In this document: positions 29,943 to 38,037 of the stretch, piece after piece
Position numbering within the stretch: position 1 is the stretch's first letter
How the letters are laid out: every line of letters begins with the position of its first letter
Source: Rossellomorea vietnamensis
Lineage (GTDB): Bacteria > Bacillota > Bacilli > Bacillales > Bacillaceae_B
Direction: 5' to 3'
NCBI RefSeq assembly: GCF_025398035.1
Contig: NZ_CP104558.1
Location: 496,001 to 560,000 of the forward strand
DNA: 64,000 nt
Translations under genes and position numbers: made by a program
Notes under the pieces: model-generated
Databases searched by the model: none
The model's input: the letters and a program-made list of their open reading frames with translations, nothing else
What the model was told of the DNA's origin: nothing

Positions 29943-30007
29943 TTAATACAAGCGATTACATAAGTAAATAACAATAAAGTTATTGTTTTTGATAAGTTTT
30001 ACTTATC
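29943..30007 (-). promoter_or_regulatory. citB promoter with CcpC-type dyads
   Basis: The ATAA-N7-TTAT dyad is at 29992-30006 and a second dyad AATAAC-N6-GTTATT at 29968-29985. A candidate promoter TTATTT-N17-TATTAA has its -10 at 29948-29943, which would put the dyad centre near -63, close to the CcpC arrangement at B. subtilis citB. Confidence 0.65.
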
Positions 30008-30183
30008 TAAATGATTAAACTCCTTAAGGTTTCTAGAGAAATATTGGTATAACAACATTTCTAGCCTTGTCAAATCGTGTCAGCTTGTCTAAAACATTAT
30101 TTTAAAAAAATGAATCTGTTAGCGATTCCCTATTATAGATGGTCACAGATGGTGGCATTCTATCCTTATGGAGGTGTTCTACA

Positions 30184-30333
30184 TTGGCGAAACGTAAAGC
30201 AAACCATGTGATAAACGGAATGAATGCAGCAAAAGGACAAGGCCAGGGAGCCGGTTACAATGAAGAGTATTCAAATGAACCGTTGACTGCAGCACAACGT
30301 CAGTTCAATAAAAAAAGAAAAACAAATCAGTAA
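30184..30333 (+). CDS. sspO: small acid-soluble spore protein O
   Basis: A 49-aa basic spore protein, [20 protein letters not shown] to KKRKTNQ, matching SspO (CotK). The start is TTG at 30184 with GGAGGTG seven bases upstream; the longer frame from 30139 lacks a site. It is divergent from citB, as in B. subtilis; there sspO and sspP are adjacent, here an unrelated gene lies between. Confidence 0.92.
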   Translation: MAKRKANHVINGMNAAKGQGQGAGYNEEYSNEPLTAAQRQFNKKRKTNQ

Positions 30334-30440
30334 AAATAAAAGGGTGGCGATCAACGTTCTGCAAAATATTTGTAGATATGGTCACCCTCCCTCCATGGAA
30401 TTATTTACATCTATTTTCCCCTACCCTCTTCGTTCAAATA

Positions 30441-30480
30441 TAAAACCCACCCTCATCATTCAGCAGGGTGGGTTTTATTT
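30441..30480. terminator. bidirectional terminator
   Basis: AAAACCCACCCT with AGGGTGGGTTTT followed by ATTT. Confidence 0.9.
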
Positions 30481-30506
30481 TGGTTGAAGCCAAAAGGTTG
30501 ATTGTG

Positions 30507-30764
30507 TTATTGTTCATTCACTTCATTAACGATGGATGACAAGTCGGATTTGAATTGTTGAAGTTGAGCCCGTTGAGTATCCGACGCCACTTCAAGTGCA
30601 TTTTCTATTTGTTGATAAGCCTCATTCACCTCATTTTTGAGATGAGCGAGTTGAGAGCCGTAGCTTGCTCCATCCAGTACCAGTTCGTTGATGGTATGCT
30701 GCACTTCCGTCACGCTTTGCTCGGCAGCCTGGAAGGCTTGTTGTTTATTTTTATTGTAAGGCAT
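30507..30764 (-). CDS. small helical protein, unknown function
   Basis: An 85-aa hydrophilic protein predicted to be almost entirely helical (MPYNKNKQQAFQAAEQSVTE, QLAHLKNEVNEAYQQIENAL), likely a coiled coil. No family is recognised. AGGAGAGATCATCA precedes the ATG at 30764. It interrupts the usual sspO-sspP pair on the opposite strand; the spore-gene context hints at a sporulation role, but this is only inference. Confidence 0.65.
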   Translation of the reverse strand: MPYNKNKQQAFQAAEQSVTEVQHTINELVLDGASYGSQLAHLKNEVNEAYQQIENALEVASDTQRAQLQQFKSDLSSIVNEVNEQ

Positions 30765-30882
30765 TGATGATCTCTCCTTATTCATAAATTAGCTTCTTTA
30801 GTTTAACCAAAACACCAGGAACCTATACTAGTGAATAAACCGATCATCAATTTAGCATCCTAATCAGTAGGAGGGATGATAC

Positions 30883-31020
30883 ATGAACAAAAATGATGGC
30901 AAAGATATGCGTAAGAATGCTCCGAAGCAATCAGGACAGCCGGAGCCGTTAAGTGGTTCACATAAAGTAAAGAACCGTAATCATACCCGTCAGAAAAATA
31001 ATAGTAACCACGATATGTAA
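30883..31020 (+). CDS. sspP: small acid-soluble spore protein P
   Basis: A 45-aa gene, [20 protein letters not shown]... ending SNHDM, with the SspP (CotL) core [30 protein letters not shown] lies before the ATG. A convergent terminator pair separates it from selA. It is expected in the forespore. Confidence 0.92.
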   Translation: MNKNDGKDMRKNAPKQSGQPEPLSGSHKVKNRNHTRQKNNSNHDM

Positions 31021-31028
31021 GAAATTTC

Positions 31029-31062
31029 AGGGAGTGCCGGCGCTTAATGCCTGCACTCCCTT
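31029..31062. terminator. bidirectional terminator sspP/selA
   Basis: AGGGAGTGC with GCACTCCCT between convergent genes. Confidence 0.8.
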
Positions 31063-32475
31063 TCAGTCTGTTCCTTGTATGGTCTTTAAAGCGTGAAGGA
31101 TTTCCATCTGCTCGTCCACGGAAACTGTCCTAAGATCAAAGAGGGCGACACCGTCCTGAATCCTTGTAAGAATGGAAGGATTCCCCCTTCTGAGCTTTTC
31201 ATGAATGTGTTGTGACGAATCAAAAGCGTGGGAGACTGCGACAATGTACGTGTCTAATTCCACATCCGGCATCGTTCCTCCCCCGATCTGGCTTTTTCCT
31301 TCAACGATGGTGGATGTGTAACCGTTCCCGAGTCCCTGGACACCCTCAACAAACGTCCGGGACTGAAGGAGGATTTCTTCTTTGGTCCGTGTGATGGCTG
31401 CGATGGTTGGATTTTTCTCTTGTTCCTCCCCCTTTATATAGTGTAAGAGGGTCATCTCCAGGGCTGCCAATGTCATTTTATCGACCCTGAGTACCCGGGC
31501 AAGCTGATGTTTCTTTAATTGATCGATCAAACTCTTTTCCCCTGCTATGATTCCGGCCTGAGGTCCCCCCAATAATTTGTCTCCACTGAATGAGACGATG
31601 TCTGCCCCTTTATCCAGCACCGATTTAACCAGAGGCTCATTACCGATACCGAATCGGGCGAAATCATAAAGAGCACCGCTTCCTAAATCTTCATAATAAT
31701 GGACATTGGAATGAAGGCGGGATAATTCAGCCAATTCTTCCGTCGGTACAGAAGCAGTAAATCCTTTCATGACAAAATTACTTTGATGAACCTTCATGAT
31801 CATTCTTGTTTCACCCGTCACCGCTTCTTCATAGTCCCTTAAATGGGTCTTGTTCGTTGTCCCCACCTCGCGAAGCAGAGCACCGCTTTCTTCCATGATG
31901 GAAGAAATCCGAAATGATCCGCCGATCTCCACCAGTTCACCTCTTGAAACAATCACTTCTTTTTGCTTGGCAAGAGCAGTGAGGATAAGAAAAACGGCGG
32001 CAGCATTATTATTGACAACCATGGCTGATTCCGCCCCGGTCAATTCACATATGAGTCTTTCTGCATGTCTATGTCTGGATCCCCTGACACCTTCCTCGAT
32101 GTCATATTCCAGATTGCTGTAATGACTTGATGCACCCATGACGTGGTCCATCGTTTCCTGACCTAGCCTTGCCCGCCCAAGGTTCGTATGTAAGATGGTC
32201 CCCGTTGCGTTTATGATCCTCCTGAGAGACAGGGAATGAGATTTGCGTGCCAAAGCTTCAGTCTGGCCAAATACCTCATCAATGAAATCTGTTGAAGATG
32301 GATGAGGTCCCTCCCACTCTTCATTCAGGATGGTCGCCCTGCAAATCGAGATCACCTTTTTCAAGAGGTCCGTCCCTCTTTCCGTTGAAAGGTTGTGATG
32401 CTGCAGCAAGGTATGGAATTGTTTGGTCTGCTTCAGTTCGTGTATGGATGGAATGTGCCTGACAAGATGGTTCAT
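31063..32475 (-). CDS. selA: L-seryl-tRNA(Sec) selenium transferase
   Basis: A 470-aa PLP enzyme that converts Ser-tRNA(Sec) to Sec-tRNA(Sec) with selenophosphate. The PLP lysine lies in SFSGDKLLGGPQAGII (K about 300). TNLGRARLG near residue 98 and ELTGAESAMVVNNNAAAVFL are also typical. The start at 32475 (MNHLVRHIPSIHELK) is preferred to 32505 because AAGGGGC lies just upstream. Its presence with selD means the cell can make selenocysteine. selB, usually adjacent, is absent from this window. A GGGACGGACC repeat lies in frame at 32367-32376 (RGTDL). Confidence 0.95.
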   Translation of the reverse strand: MNHLVRHIPSIHELKQTKQFHTLLQHHNLSTERGTDLLKKVISICRATILNEEWEGPHPSSTDFIDEVFGQTEALARKSHSLSLRRIINATGTILHTNLGRARLGQETMDHVMGASSHYSNLEYDIEEGVRGSRHRHAERLICELTGAESAMVVNNNAAAVFLILTALAKQKEVIVSRGELVEIGGSFRISSIMEESGALLREVGTTNKTHLRDYEEAVTGETRMIMKVHQSNFVMKGFTASVPTEELAELSRLHSNVHYYEDLGSGALYDFARFGIGNEPLVKSVLDKGADIVSFSGDKLLGGPQAGIIAGEKSLIDQLKKHQLARVLRVDKMTLAALEMTLLHYIKGEEQEKNPTIAAITRTKEEILLQSRTFVEGVQGLGNGYTSTIVEGKSQIGGGTMPDVELDTYIVAVSHAFDSSQHIHEKLRRGNPSILTRIQDGVALFDLRTVSVDEQMEILHALKTIQGTD

Positions 32476-32574
32476 GACTTTTGCCCCTTCTTTCTTTTCC
32501 CTCATTATAACACCCTCACCATTTATAGTAGAAAGAATACTATATGTAAAAGAGTTGTTGGGGGTCAGGTGTAA

Positions 32575-32967
32575 ATGAGTAAGGATAAGGAGGATTTCTA
32601 TTTAGAGAAATGGGAGGAGAGTATGAAGGATTGGTTACTGGATCCTGCTACGGTTCAGTTGGATGAACAAGAATTTCGTGTGGATTTTCTTGATACGACG
32701 GAATCGTTCATAGTGGAGATCGAGACAGAAAATATTTGTCCCGAAGAATTGATTATTAAGAAGAAGGATACGCAATTGCTGGTATTGATCATGCTGAAAG
32801 ACGAAAGTAAAATCAGAAAACGCTCCATTCGTTTTCCTTTTTGCTTAAAACAGCGGGCCATAACCTATTCCATCGAGCATCATACAATCGAAATCAATGT
32901 GCCTAAAAAGGCATGTTCCACCCCCTCATCCATCGTGATTCGAGTTCAGGGATTGTCGAGTGAATAA
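32575..32967 (+). CDS. cotM: CotM-like alpha-crystallin-type spore protein
   Basis: A 130-aa protein with a degenerate Hsp20/alpha-crystallin domain (FRVDFLDTTESFIVEIETENI, HHTIEINVPKK). B. subtilis CotM is a 130-aa crystallin-like coat protein encoded beside sspP-sspO; here only selA lies between. It is divergent from selA. The GTGTAA-ATG start has a GGGGTCAGGTG site. Assignment rests on domain, size and synteny. Confidence 0.78.
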   Translation: MSKDKEDFYLEKWEESMKDWLLDPATVQLDEQEFRVDFLDTTESFIVEIETENICPEELIIKKKDTQLLVLIMLKDESKIRKRSIRFPFCLKQRAITYSIEHHTIEINVPKKACSTPSSIVIRVQGLSSE

Positions 32968-32986
32968 CCGTCATTCTTTAAATAGA

Positions 32987-33022
32987 AGAAAAGGTCACCA
33001 GCCCCTGCTGATGACCTTTTCT
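32987..33022. terminator. bidirectional terminator cotM / SelW-like gene
   Basis: AGAAAAGGTCA with TGACCTTTTCT between two convergent genes. Confidence 0.88.
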
Positions 33023-33029
33023 ATGTGTT

Positions 33030-33269
33030 TTACTGCGATTCAATGATTGAAATGGTCTCGTTGATATTGGGAAAAACGCCTGTATCGAGTTTGGAATAAA
33101 TCTTTTTCCCGTCTACTGTAATCTCGAATGCCCCTCCGGAAGAAGGAACTAATGTCATTTCCTTGATATCGGATCTGAAATGGTTGAATAACTGTTCCGC
33201 GAAACTCGCGGCTTTAGGTGCATAGTTTCACATCATACAGAATTCAATCGTCATATTCACAGCTTTCAT
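33030..33269 (-). CDS. SelW/Rdx-family selenoprotein with in-frame UGA (Sec14)
   Basis: A 79-aa gene that appears only when the TGA at 33230-33228 is read as selenocysteine: MKAVNMTIEFCMMU-NYAPKAASF. CxxU at residues 11-14 takes the place of the CxxC redox motif of the SelT/W/H (Rdx) family. The sequence after the UGA (LVPSSGGAFEITVDGKKIYS, LDTGVFP) fits the same family. AAGGAGG lies before the ATG. A hairpin CCGCGA-GUU-UCGCGG begins 17 bases after the UGA, within the bacterial SECIS range. selA and selD lie on either side. It is probably a small thiol redox protein. Read as a stop, the UGA would leave a 13-residue peptide. Confidence 0.88.
33198..33227 (-). promoter_or_regulatory. SECIS-like hairpin in the SelW-like mRNA
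   Basis: After the UGA come 16 bases, then the perfect stem CCGCGA/UCGCGG with loop GUU. The apical G, 23 bases after the UGA, fits the bacterial SECIS pattern recognised by SelB. Confidence 0.75.
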
Positions 33270-33446
33270 CAATATCATCCTCCTTCCAAGATCACTTCTA
33301 CGTGTATGTTCATTTTATTATAGGTGAGATTACTTGTGCAAATATTCAGTTCTCTCCATCTTTTCCATTTCTCCTTACTTCTCCTTTGCTCAATTGTATT
33401 TTTATCCTGTACAATGAATTTATTCATACATAAAGAGGTGAATAGA

Positions 33447-34499
33447 ATGAGCAAGGAAGAGATCATCCGCTTAACAGAACTTTCTTCAAAAGCTGGCTGA
33501 GGCTGTAAACTTAGTCCTAGTGACTTGACGCAAGTTTTGCGTCAACTACCCCCTCAACCATTTACGAAAGAATTACTAGTAGGGAATGAATCATCCGATG
33601 ATGGCGGCATCTTTCAACTGACAGATGACCTCGCCATGGTTCAAACGGTTGATTATTTCACTCCGATTGTGGACGACCCTTATCAATTCGGTCAAATTGC
33701 TGCAGCAAATGCTCTAAGCGATGTGTATGCAATGGGTGGAACACCGAAAACCGTATTAAACATAGTAGGCTTCCCCATTAAAAAGCTGGGAAGCGAGATG
33801 CTTGCGGCTATCCTTAAAGGGGCACAAAGCAAGGTGATCGAAGCCGGTGCAGTGACCGTGGGAGGACATTCCATTGACGATCAAGAGCCTAAATTCGGCC
33901 TGAGCGTGACAGGAATCGTTCATCCGAAAAAGTATTGGACCAATACCGGTGCACAAGAAGGGGATGTCATTGTATTGACAAAACCATTGGGTGTGGGGAT
34001 CCTGACAACGGGAATCAAGCGAAAGGCAGTGACTCCCGCCCAGGAAGCGGCTGTCATCGAGGTGATGAGCATGCTGAATAAAACGGCTGCAGAATTGCTT
34101 CAGGAATTTCATCCGAATGCCGTGACCGATGTGACAGGGTTTGGACTGATGGGGCATGCATATGAAATGGCGAAAGGCAGTAACGTATCAATCGAATTCT
34201 CTTATTCCTCCATTCCGCTATTAGAAGGGACGAAGGAATTAGCAGATCAGGGAGTCATTCCCGGGGGATCGAAAGCGAATGCCGCTTGGCTTCAAGACAT
34301 GGTGCATTATGAAGCCGGTCTTACCCAGGAAGAACGATGGATCCTCTCTGATGCCATCACTTCCGGAGGTTTACTTGTCAGCCTGCCTCTTTCTGAAGGG
34401 CAAAAATATGTAGAAGACCTTCAGCGCCACTCCATCTCCGCCGGGATCATTGGTCATGTCCGACCACAGCAAACATGGAGTATAGCGGTAGAAAGATAA
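33447..34499 (+). CDS. selD: selenide, water dikinase with in-frame UGA (Sec18)
   Basis: A 350-aa enzyme making selenophosphate from selenide and ATP. The true start is ATG 33447 after AAAGAGGTG. Codon 18 is TGA (33498-33500) in KAG-U-GCKLSP, exactly where E. coli SelD has catalytic Cys17 (GAGCGCK), so the enzyme is itself a selenoprotein. The lysine two residues on (GCK) is intact. Later motifs GNESSDDGGIF, TVDYFTPIVDDP, NALSDVYAMGG and GGHSIDDQEP are normal. A hairpin TTGACGCAA-GTT-TTGCGTCAA begins 25 bases after the UGA. Starting at the later TTG (33525) would remove the active site. A promoter TTGCTC-N18-TACAAT is possible around 33395. Confidence 0.95.
33525..33545 (+). promoter_or_regulatory. 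SECIS-like hairpin in selD
   Basis: Nine-bp stem with apical GUU loop (33534-33536), 24 bases after the UGA; the same loop as in the SelW-like gene. Confidence 0.75.
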
Positions 34500-34556
34500 G
34501 AAAACGGTGATTCCTTTGAGTAAGAAAGCAACTCAGGAGGAGCACCGTTTTTTTAT
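34500..34556 (+). terminator. terminator of selD
   Basis: AAAACGGTG with CACCGTTTT followed by a T run, with inner CCTTTGAG/CTCAGGAGG. Confidence 0.88.
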
Positions 34557-36775
34557 TCTTCAATCATTTTGAAGAACTGGCGGATTATTTTTTTTGATAA
34601 GATTCTCACCTGGAAAGGAAATCGATTCGATTCCTTTGTGAAAGAATTGAACCAGATTACTTTTTCATCGAAAGCGATGAATGGTATCTGGGTGGTGGAT
34701 TTTTTTATTTTGACACTTGAAGACAAATGGGAACCGCTGCCTGTTTGACTGAAGATCGTCACCTGTTTATCCTTTGCTGCCATTTGTAAGACACACATCA
34801 TATCATGTGGGATCTCTTTCAAATCCCTGACATTCACTATGATTTCTGCTTTTGCAGCTTCCATATCTTTACTGAGCTTATGATGGTCATCAGTTCTGAA
34901 CCACTTTATTTTCTTTGTGGAAGTTGGAATGAGTGATGCGCTCGTTTCATTATGGGCTTCCTGCTTAAGGTGAGAAATGAATTGATGCACAGGTTTAGAA
35001 GGATGAGTCTTTTCCTGGATGAATCCATCATTCCCCACTAAAATAAACTTCCCCTTCGCGCGGGTGACGGCTACGTTGATCAGCCTGTCGCTGCCTTTCC
35101 GGGTAATCAACGTACCAGGACTGCCATGGGATTCCCCGTCGACTAAATCGAATAGAATCATATCATTTTCCGACCCTTGAAAGCCATGAACCGTGGCGGC
35201 GTAAAGGTCGGCTGAAGGGGCAATACTTTTTACCAGTTCATCTAGCAATAAGGTATACCATTTGGCTTGGGCCCGATACGGGGTCACGATCCCAACGGAA
35301 AGCATCCCATCACGTATGGACTGAAGCGTCAGCTGGATCGTGACTAAGCTGGACAACAGATTCCATCTTGATCCTTTTTGAGTTTCTCCCCACTCCGTCC
35401 CTTCTCTCAGGGAAAATAGTACAGCTCCATGTGATGGGAAAGGTTTCTTATTTGTAGTGTGGTCTCGAATCGTTTTGACCGAATGATGGTCCCCCACCCT
35501 TGAATGATAAATGTATCGATTGGTGAATGCCGAAATGCTAGGGTGCATCCTCCTTTGTTCCGGGAGTAATAAGAGATGGGGGTGATCCAGCCCTTTCCCG
35601 ACGGCTCCTGCCACTCCTGCTGCATGAAAGATGTCTTCCTTCAGCCACTTGGCTGCCAGGGGATGAAAGGAAGTTGAGATGGGTGGAAGTTGTTTGAAAT
35701 CGCCACATATGATGATCTTCTTCCCGAGGGATGCAGCGAATGCCACTTGAGGTATATAGGCCATGCTTGCCTCATCCACAATCACTAAGTCGAATTCCTC
35801 TTCATACAGAAGTCGGTCAATGGCCGCCTTTGAAAGGGTGGTCCCAATCACCTTGGCCTCGGAAACCAACTCCCCTTCCCTTCTCTTGAACGTTTCCTTG
35901 ATTTTTTGATAGTGTACCTCGAGATGGGACAATCTCTCTGAATCATAGGAAGAATAGGTTTTCGACAGTTTGTTCTTTAGCCTTCTCCTGTACTTTTCTA
36001 CCTTCCCTTTTTCTTCTGAAAGAGTCGGATCCTGTTGTTCAAGTAATTGAAGGGAGCTTAAATCCGTCACATCGGCACTATAGGATTTCCTGCTTGTACC
36101 GTACCGGATCACCTCTCCCGGGGTCCAACGGTCATGTCTGCTTAGAAAATGATGCATTTCTTCTATTAATACATCCACTGCTGCATTACTATGGGAGAGA
36201 AGCAGCATCCTCTTCCCTTCTGAATAATGATAAGCTGCCACTCTTGCCAGGGTATAAGTCTTGCCAGTTCCAGGTGGTCCCCAGAGATACGTAACAGGAT
36301 TATATTTACTTCTGACATAAGCTTCATGCAATGGGGTCTTGTACTCGAATCCAGGAAGACTTTGAGCCATGTCCGGAAACATCACCTTCTGGATGCGCTG
36401 GGTTTTCCCGTGTCGTTCCTTTGCTTCATCCAACCGTTCCATCAGCTTCTCAAGGATATCCCATGGTTCGTGAAGGATCTGTCCGTATGATACAGTATCC
36501 CCAAGGAACTGATCGAGCTCTATGATGCATTCCCGTTCCTCTGAATTAATCACGATCCCCTGGATTGAAGAATGTTTCCGTTTATATATGACGCTTCCCC
36601 CTTCAGGCAGCGAAGAAGGATAGTGAAGGATGAACCAATAAATAAAGGCACCTTCTTCTTTACGGATGCATCTTCCCTCCTCGATGAGGATCCCGTTCGT
36701 TTCCCGTTTTTTTAACTGCAGGATCTCCATATCCAAAGCAGATTTCCATTCTTCTATCATGTCTGTTATCTTCAT
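34553..36775 (-). CDS. superfamily 1 DNA/RNA helicase (UPF1/DNA2-like)
   Basis: A 740-aa SF1B-type helicase. Walker A GPPGTGKT (about residues 166-173), Walker B VIVDEAS, motif III GDFKQLPP, LPEQRRMHP, VTPYRAQ, VHGFQGSE and VAVTRAKGKFILVG are all present. The last ~120 residues (ATP-independent, with KAEIIVNVRDLKE) may be a PLD-like or accessory domain. The role is unknown; relatives act on RNA or replication intermediates. AAAGGTG supports ATG 36775 over the GTG at 36784. It is convergent with selD. Confidence 0.85.
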   Translation of the reverse strand: MKITDMIEEWKSALDMEILQLKKRETNGILIEEGRCIRKEEGAFIYWFILHYPSSLPEGGSVIYKRKHSSIQGIVINSEERECIIELDQFLGDTVSYGQILHEPWDILEKLMERLDEAKERHGKTQRIQKVMFPDMAQSLPGFEYKTPLHEAYVRSKYNPVTYLWGPPGTGKTYTLARVAAYHYSEGKRMLLLSHSNAAVDVLIEEMHHFLSRHDRWTPGEVIRYGTSRKSYSADVTDLSSLQLLEQQDPTLSEEKGKVEKYRRRLKNKLSKTYSSYDSERLSHLEVHYQKIKETFKRREGELVSEAKVIGTTLSKAAIDRLLYEEEFDLVIVDEASMAYIPQVAFAASLGKKIIICGDFKQLPPISTSFHPLAAKWLKEDIFHAAGVAGAVGKGLDHPHLLLLPEQRRMHPSISAFTNRYIYHSRVGDHHSVKTIRDHTTNKKPFPSHGAVLFSLREGTEWGETQKGSRWNLLSSLVTIQLTLQSIRDGMLSVGIVTPYRAQAKWYTLLLDELVKSIAPSADLYAATVHGFQGSENDMILFDLVDGESHGSPGTLITRKGSDRLINVAVTRAKGKFILVGNDGFIQEKTHPSKPVHQFISHLKQEAHNETSASLIPTSTKKIKWFRTDDHHKLSKDMEAAKAEIIVNVRDLKEIPHDMMCVLQMAAKDKQVTIFSQTGSGSHLSSSVKIKKSTTQIPFIAFDEKVIWFNSFTKESNRFPFQVRILSKKIIRQFFKMIEE

Positions 36776-36852
36776 TTCAATCACCTTTGTTATCCGATAA
36801 AAAATTCAAGACCTTTATCATAACAATTTATTGAGGGAGTGTATAGGAATTC

Positions 36853-36886
36853 AAAAAAAGAATCATTTCAAAGAAATGATTCCTTC
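36853..36886 (-). terminator. terminator of the lytic transglycosylase gene
   Basis: GAATCATTTC with GAAATGATTC followed by seven T on the minus strand. Confidence 0.9.
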
Positions 36887-36900
36887 TGATGATTCACTCA

Positions 36901-37533
36901 TTACATTGGATGTCCTGTATTTTCCTCGTCGAACCGGTCCGCATAATACAGGACATCTTCAACGTATTGTTCGCTATGGTTGTATGCAAATACAGCTTGT
37001 TCGAGCTTTCCGTCAGCGGCTCCGTTATGAGCGAGATAGTTGGCGGCACTGAATATGGCATCCTCCATCTGAAAAGGGTCTGCTTTTCCATCCCCGTTTG
37101 CATCTACGCCATATCCACCATATTTTTCAATGACGGCAGGGTCCGTTTTTTGATCTGGTGGGATATCCCCTTTTCCAAGTCCAGAACAACTTGGATGGGA
37201 CCAGCCTACAAAGGTACAGGGCATAAACTGCATGTGGCCCTCTGCCCCCGCTGGAGAGACGAGGGACTTCATGGTCGAGAATTTCGTTTCAACCCTGTGG
37301 TGAGCAGCTAGAAGATACCAGGGTACTCCGTATTCCTCTTCAGCTGCCTTATAGATGGGGATATACTCTGAAGGTATCTCATCTTTTCCGATGGATGAGA
37401 GGTTAAAGGATGGGTCGTCATAATTGAGGGCATAATAAATAGCCAAAATGGTGATGGGTATGAGAAGGATTCTAAAGGGTGATGATTGCTTTTTTTTACT
37501 GGACTGCTTTTTTCTGGCCGGTTTTTTTGTCAT
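36901..37533 (-). CDS. lytic transglycosylase-like protein
   Basis: A 210-aa membrane-anchored protein. A lysine-rich head (MTKKPARKKQSSKKK), one hydrophobic segment (FRILLIPITILAIYYA) and a lysozyme-fold domain follow. YGVPWYLLAAHHRVETKF holds the catalytic Glu of the SLT family, and AEGHMQFMPCTFVGW with DANGDGKADPFQMEDAIFSAANYL are typical of MltB-like enzymes. It cleaves peptidoglycan glycan strands. The start at 37533 follows AAAGGA; the frame to 37605 lacks a site. Confidence 0.86.
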   Translation of the reverse strand: MTKKPARKKQSSKKKQSSPFRILLIPITILAIYYALNYDDPSFNLSSIGKDEIPSEYIPIYKAAEEEYGVPWYLLAAHHRVETKFSTMKSLVSPAGAEGHMQFMPCTFVGWSHPSCSGLGKGDIPPDQKTDPAVIEKYGGYGVDANGDGKADPFQMEDAIFSAANYLAHNGAADGKLEQAVFAYNHSEQYVEDVLYYADRFDEENTGHPM

Positions 37534-37612
37534 TGAAGTCGATCCTTTACAAGGTTTTGGCTGCTCTTTGTATTCTAATATGAGAATGCATTTATGACAA
37601 TCCATTATGTAT

Positions 37613-37662
37613 AAAAAAAGATGCCCCTAGGCAGAAGGCTCTCTGCAGCTAAGGGGCATCTA
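37613..37662 (-). terminator. terminator of the YjcZ-like gene
   Basis: AGATGCCCCT...CTGCAG with AGGGGCATCT, then TTTTTTT on the minus strand. Confidence 0.9.
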
Positions 37663-37680
37663 TCCATTATCTATTTATTG

Positions 37681-37809
37681 TTAACAAACAAACGCTGCTC
37701 CAACGATAATTAAAAGGATGAATAAAACTACGATTAACGCGAAACCACCAGCGTAGCCACCACCACCGCAGCCATATCCATATCCAGGGTATCCATATCC
37801 ATACATCAT
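37681..37809 (-). CDS. YjcZ-family small sporulation protein
   Basis: A 42-aa peptide with a Gly/Tyr-rich head ([20 protein letters not shown]) and a hydrophobic tail ([20 protein letters not shown]). This is the YjcZ family, which includes SscA, a spore assembly factor in B. subtilis. GGAGGTGACTG precedes the ATG pair. Single-gene unit with its own terminator. Confidence 0.9.
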   Translation of the reverse strand: MMYGYGYPGYGYGCGGGGYAGGFALIVVLFILLIIVGAAFVC

Positions 37810-38000
37810 CAGTCACCTCCAGTTATCTTACTACGATATTAATGTATGTAGTGGACAAAATGTAGGTTAATTAAAATCATCCATCACTTTTTATCAATGT
37901 TCTGTAAACGACTTGAAGTATGCATGAATAAAGGCTTTTTAATCTATTATTGAATGAAAAAATGAGTAAAATGTCTAGTTGAATCTTATCAGGACATAAA

Positions 38001-38033
38001 TAAAGCGCCTGGGAATTTCCAGGCGCTTTTAAG
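38001..38033 (-). terminator. terminator of opuD
   Basis: AAAGCGCCTGGGA with CCAGGCGCTTT followed by ATTT on the minus strand. Confidence 0.88.
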
Positions 38034-38037
38034 TCGT

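Noticed and set aside
33030..33269. SelW-like gene as a pseudogene broken by a stop
   Set aside because: The only stop is a UGA exactly at the Sec position of the family, a hairpin follows it, and selA and selD are adjacent.
31021..33446. selB or tRNA-Sec next to selA
   Set aside because: I searched the gaps and both strands; every stretch is accounted for by other genes and no 95-base tRNA-like fold is seen.
33525..34499. selD read as starting at 33525 with a TTG
   Set aside because: This cuts off the conserved KAG-U-GCK active site; an ATG with a good ribosome binding site 78 bases upstream gives the complete protein when the UGA is read as Sec.
36889..37311. 140-codon frame opposite the lytic transglycosylase
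   Set aside because: It is the complement of a clear lysozyme-fold gene and has no ribosome binding site.
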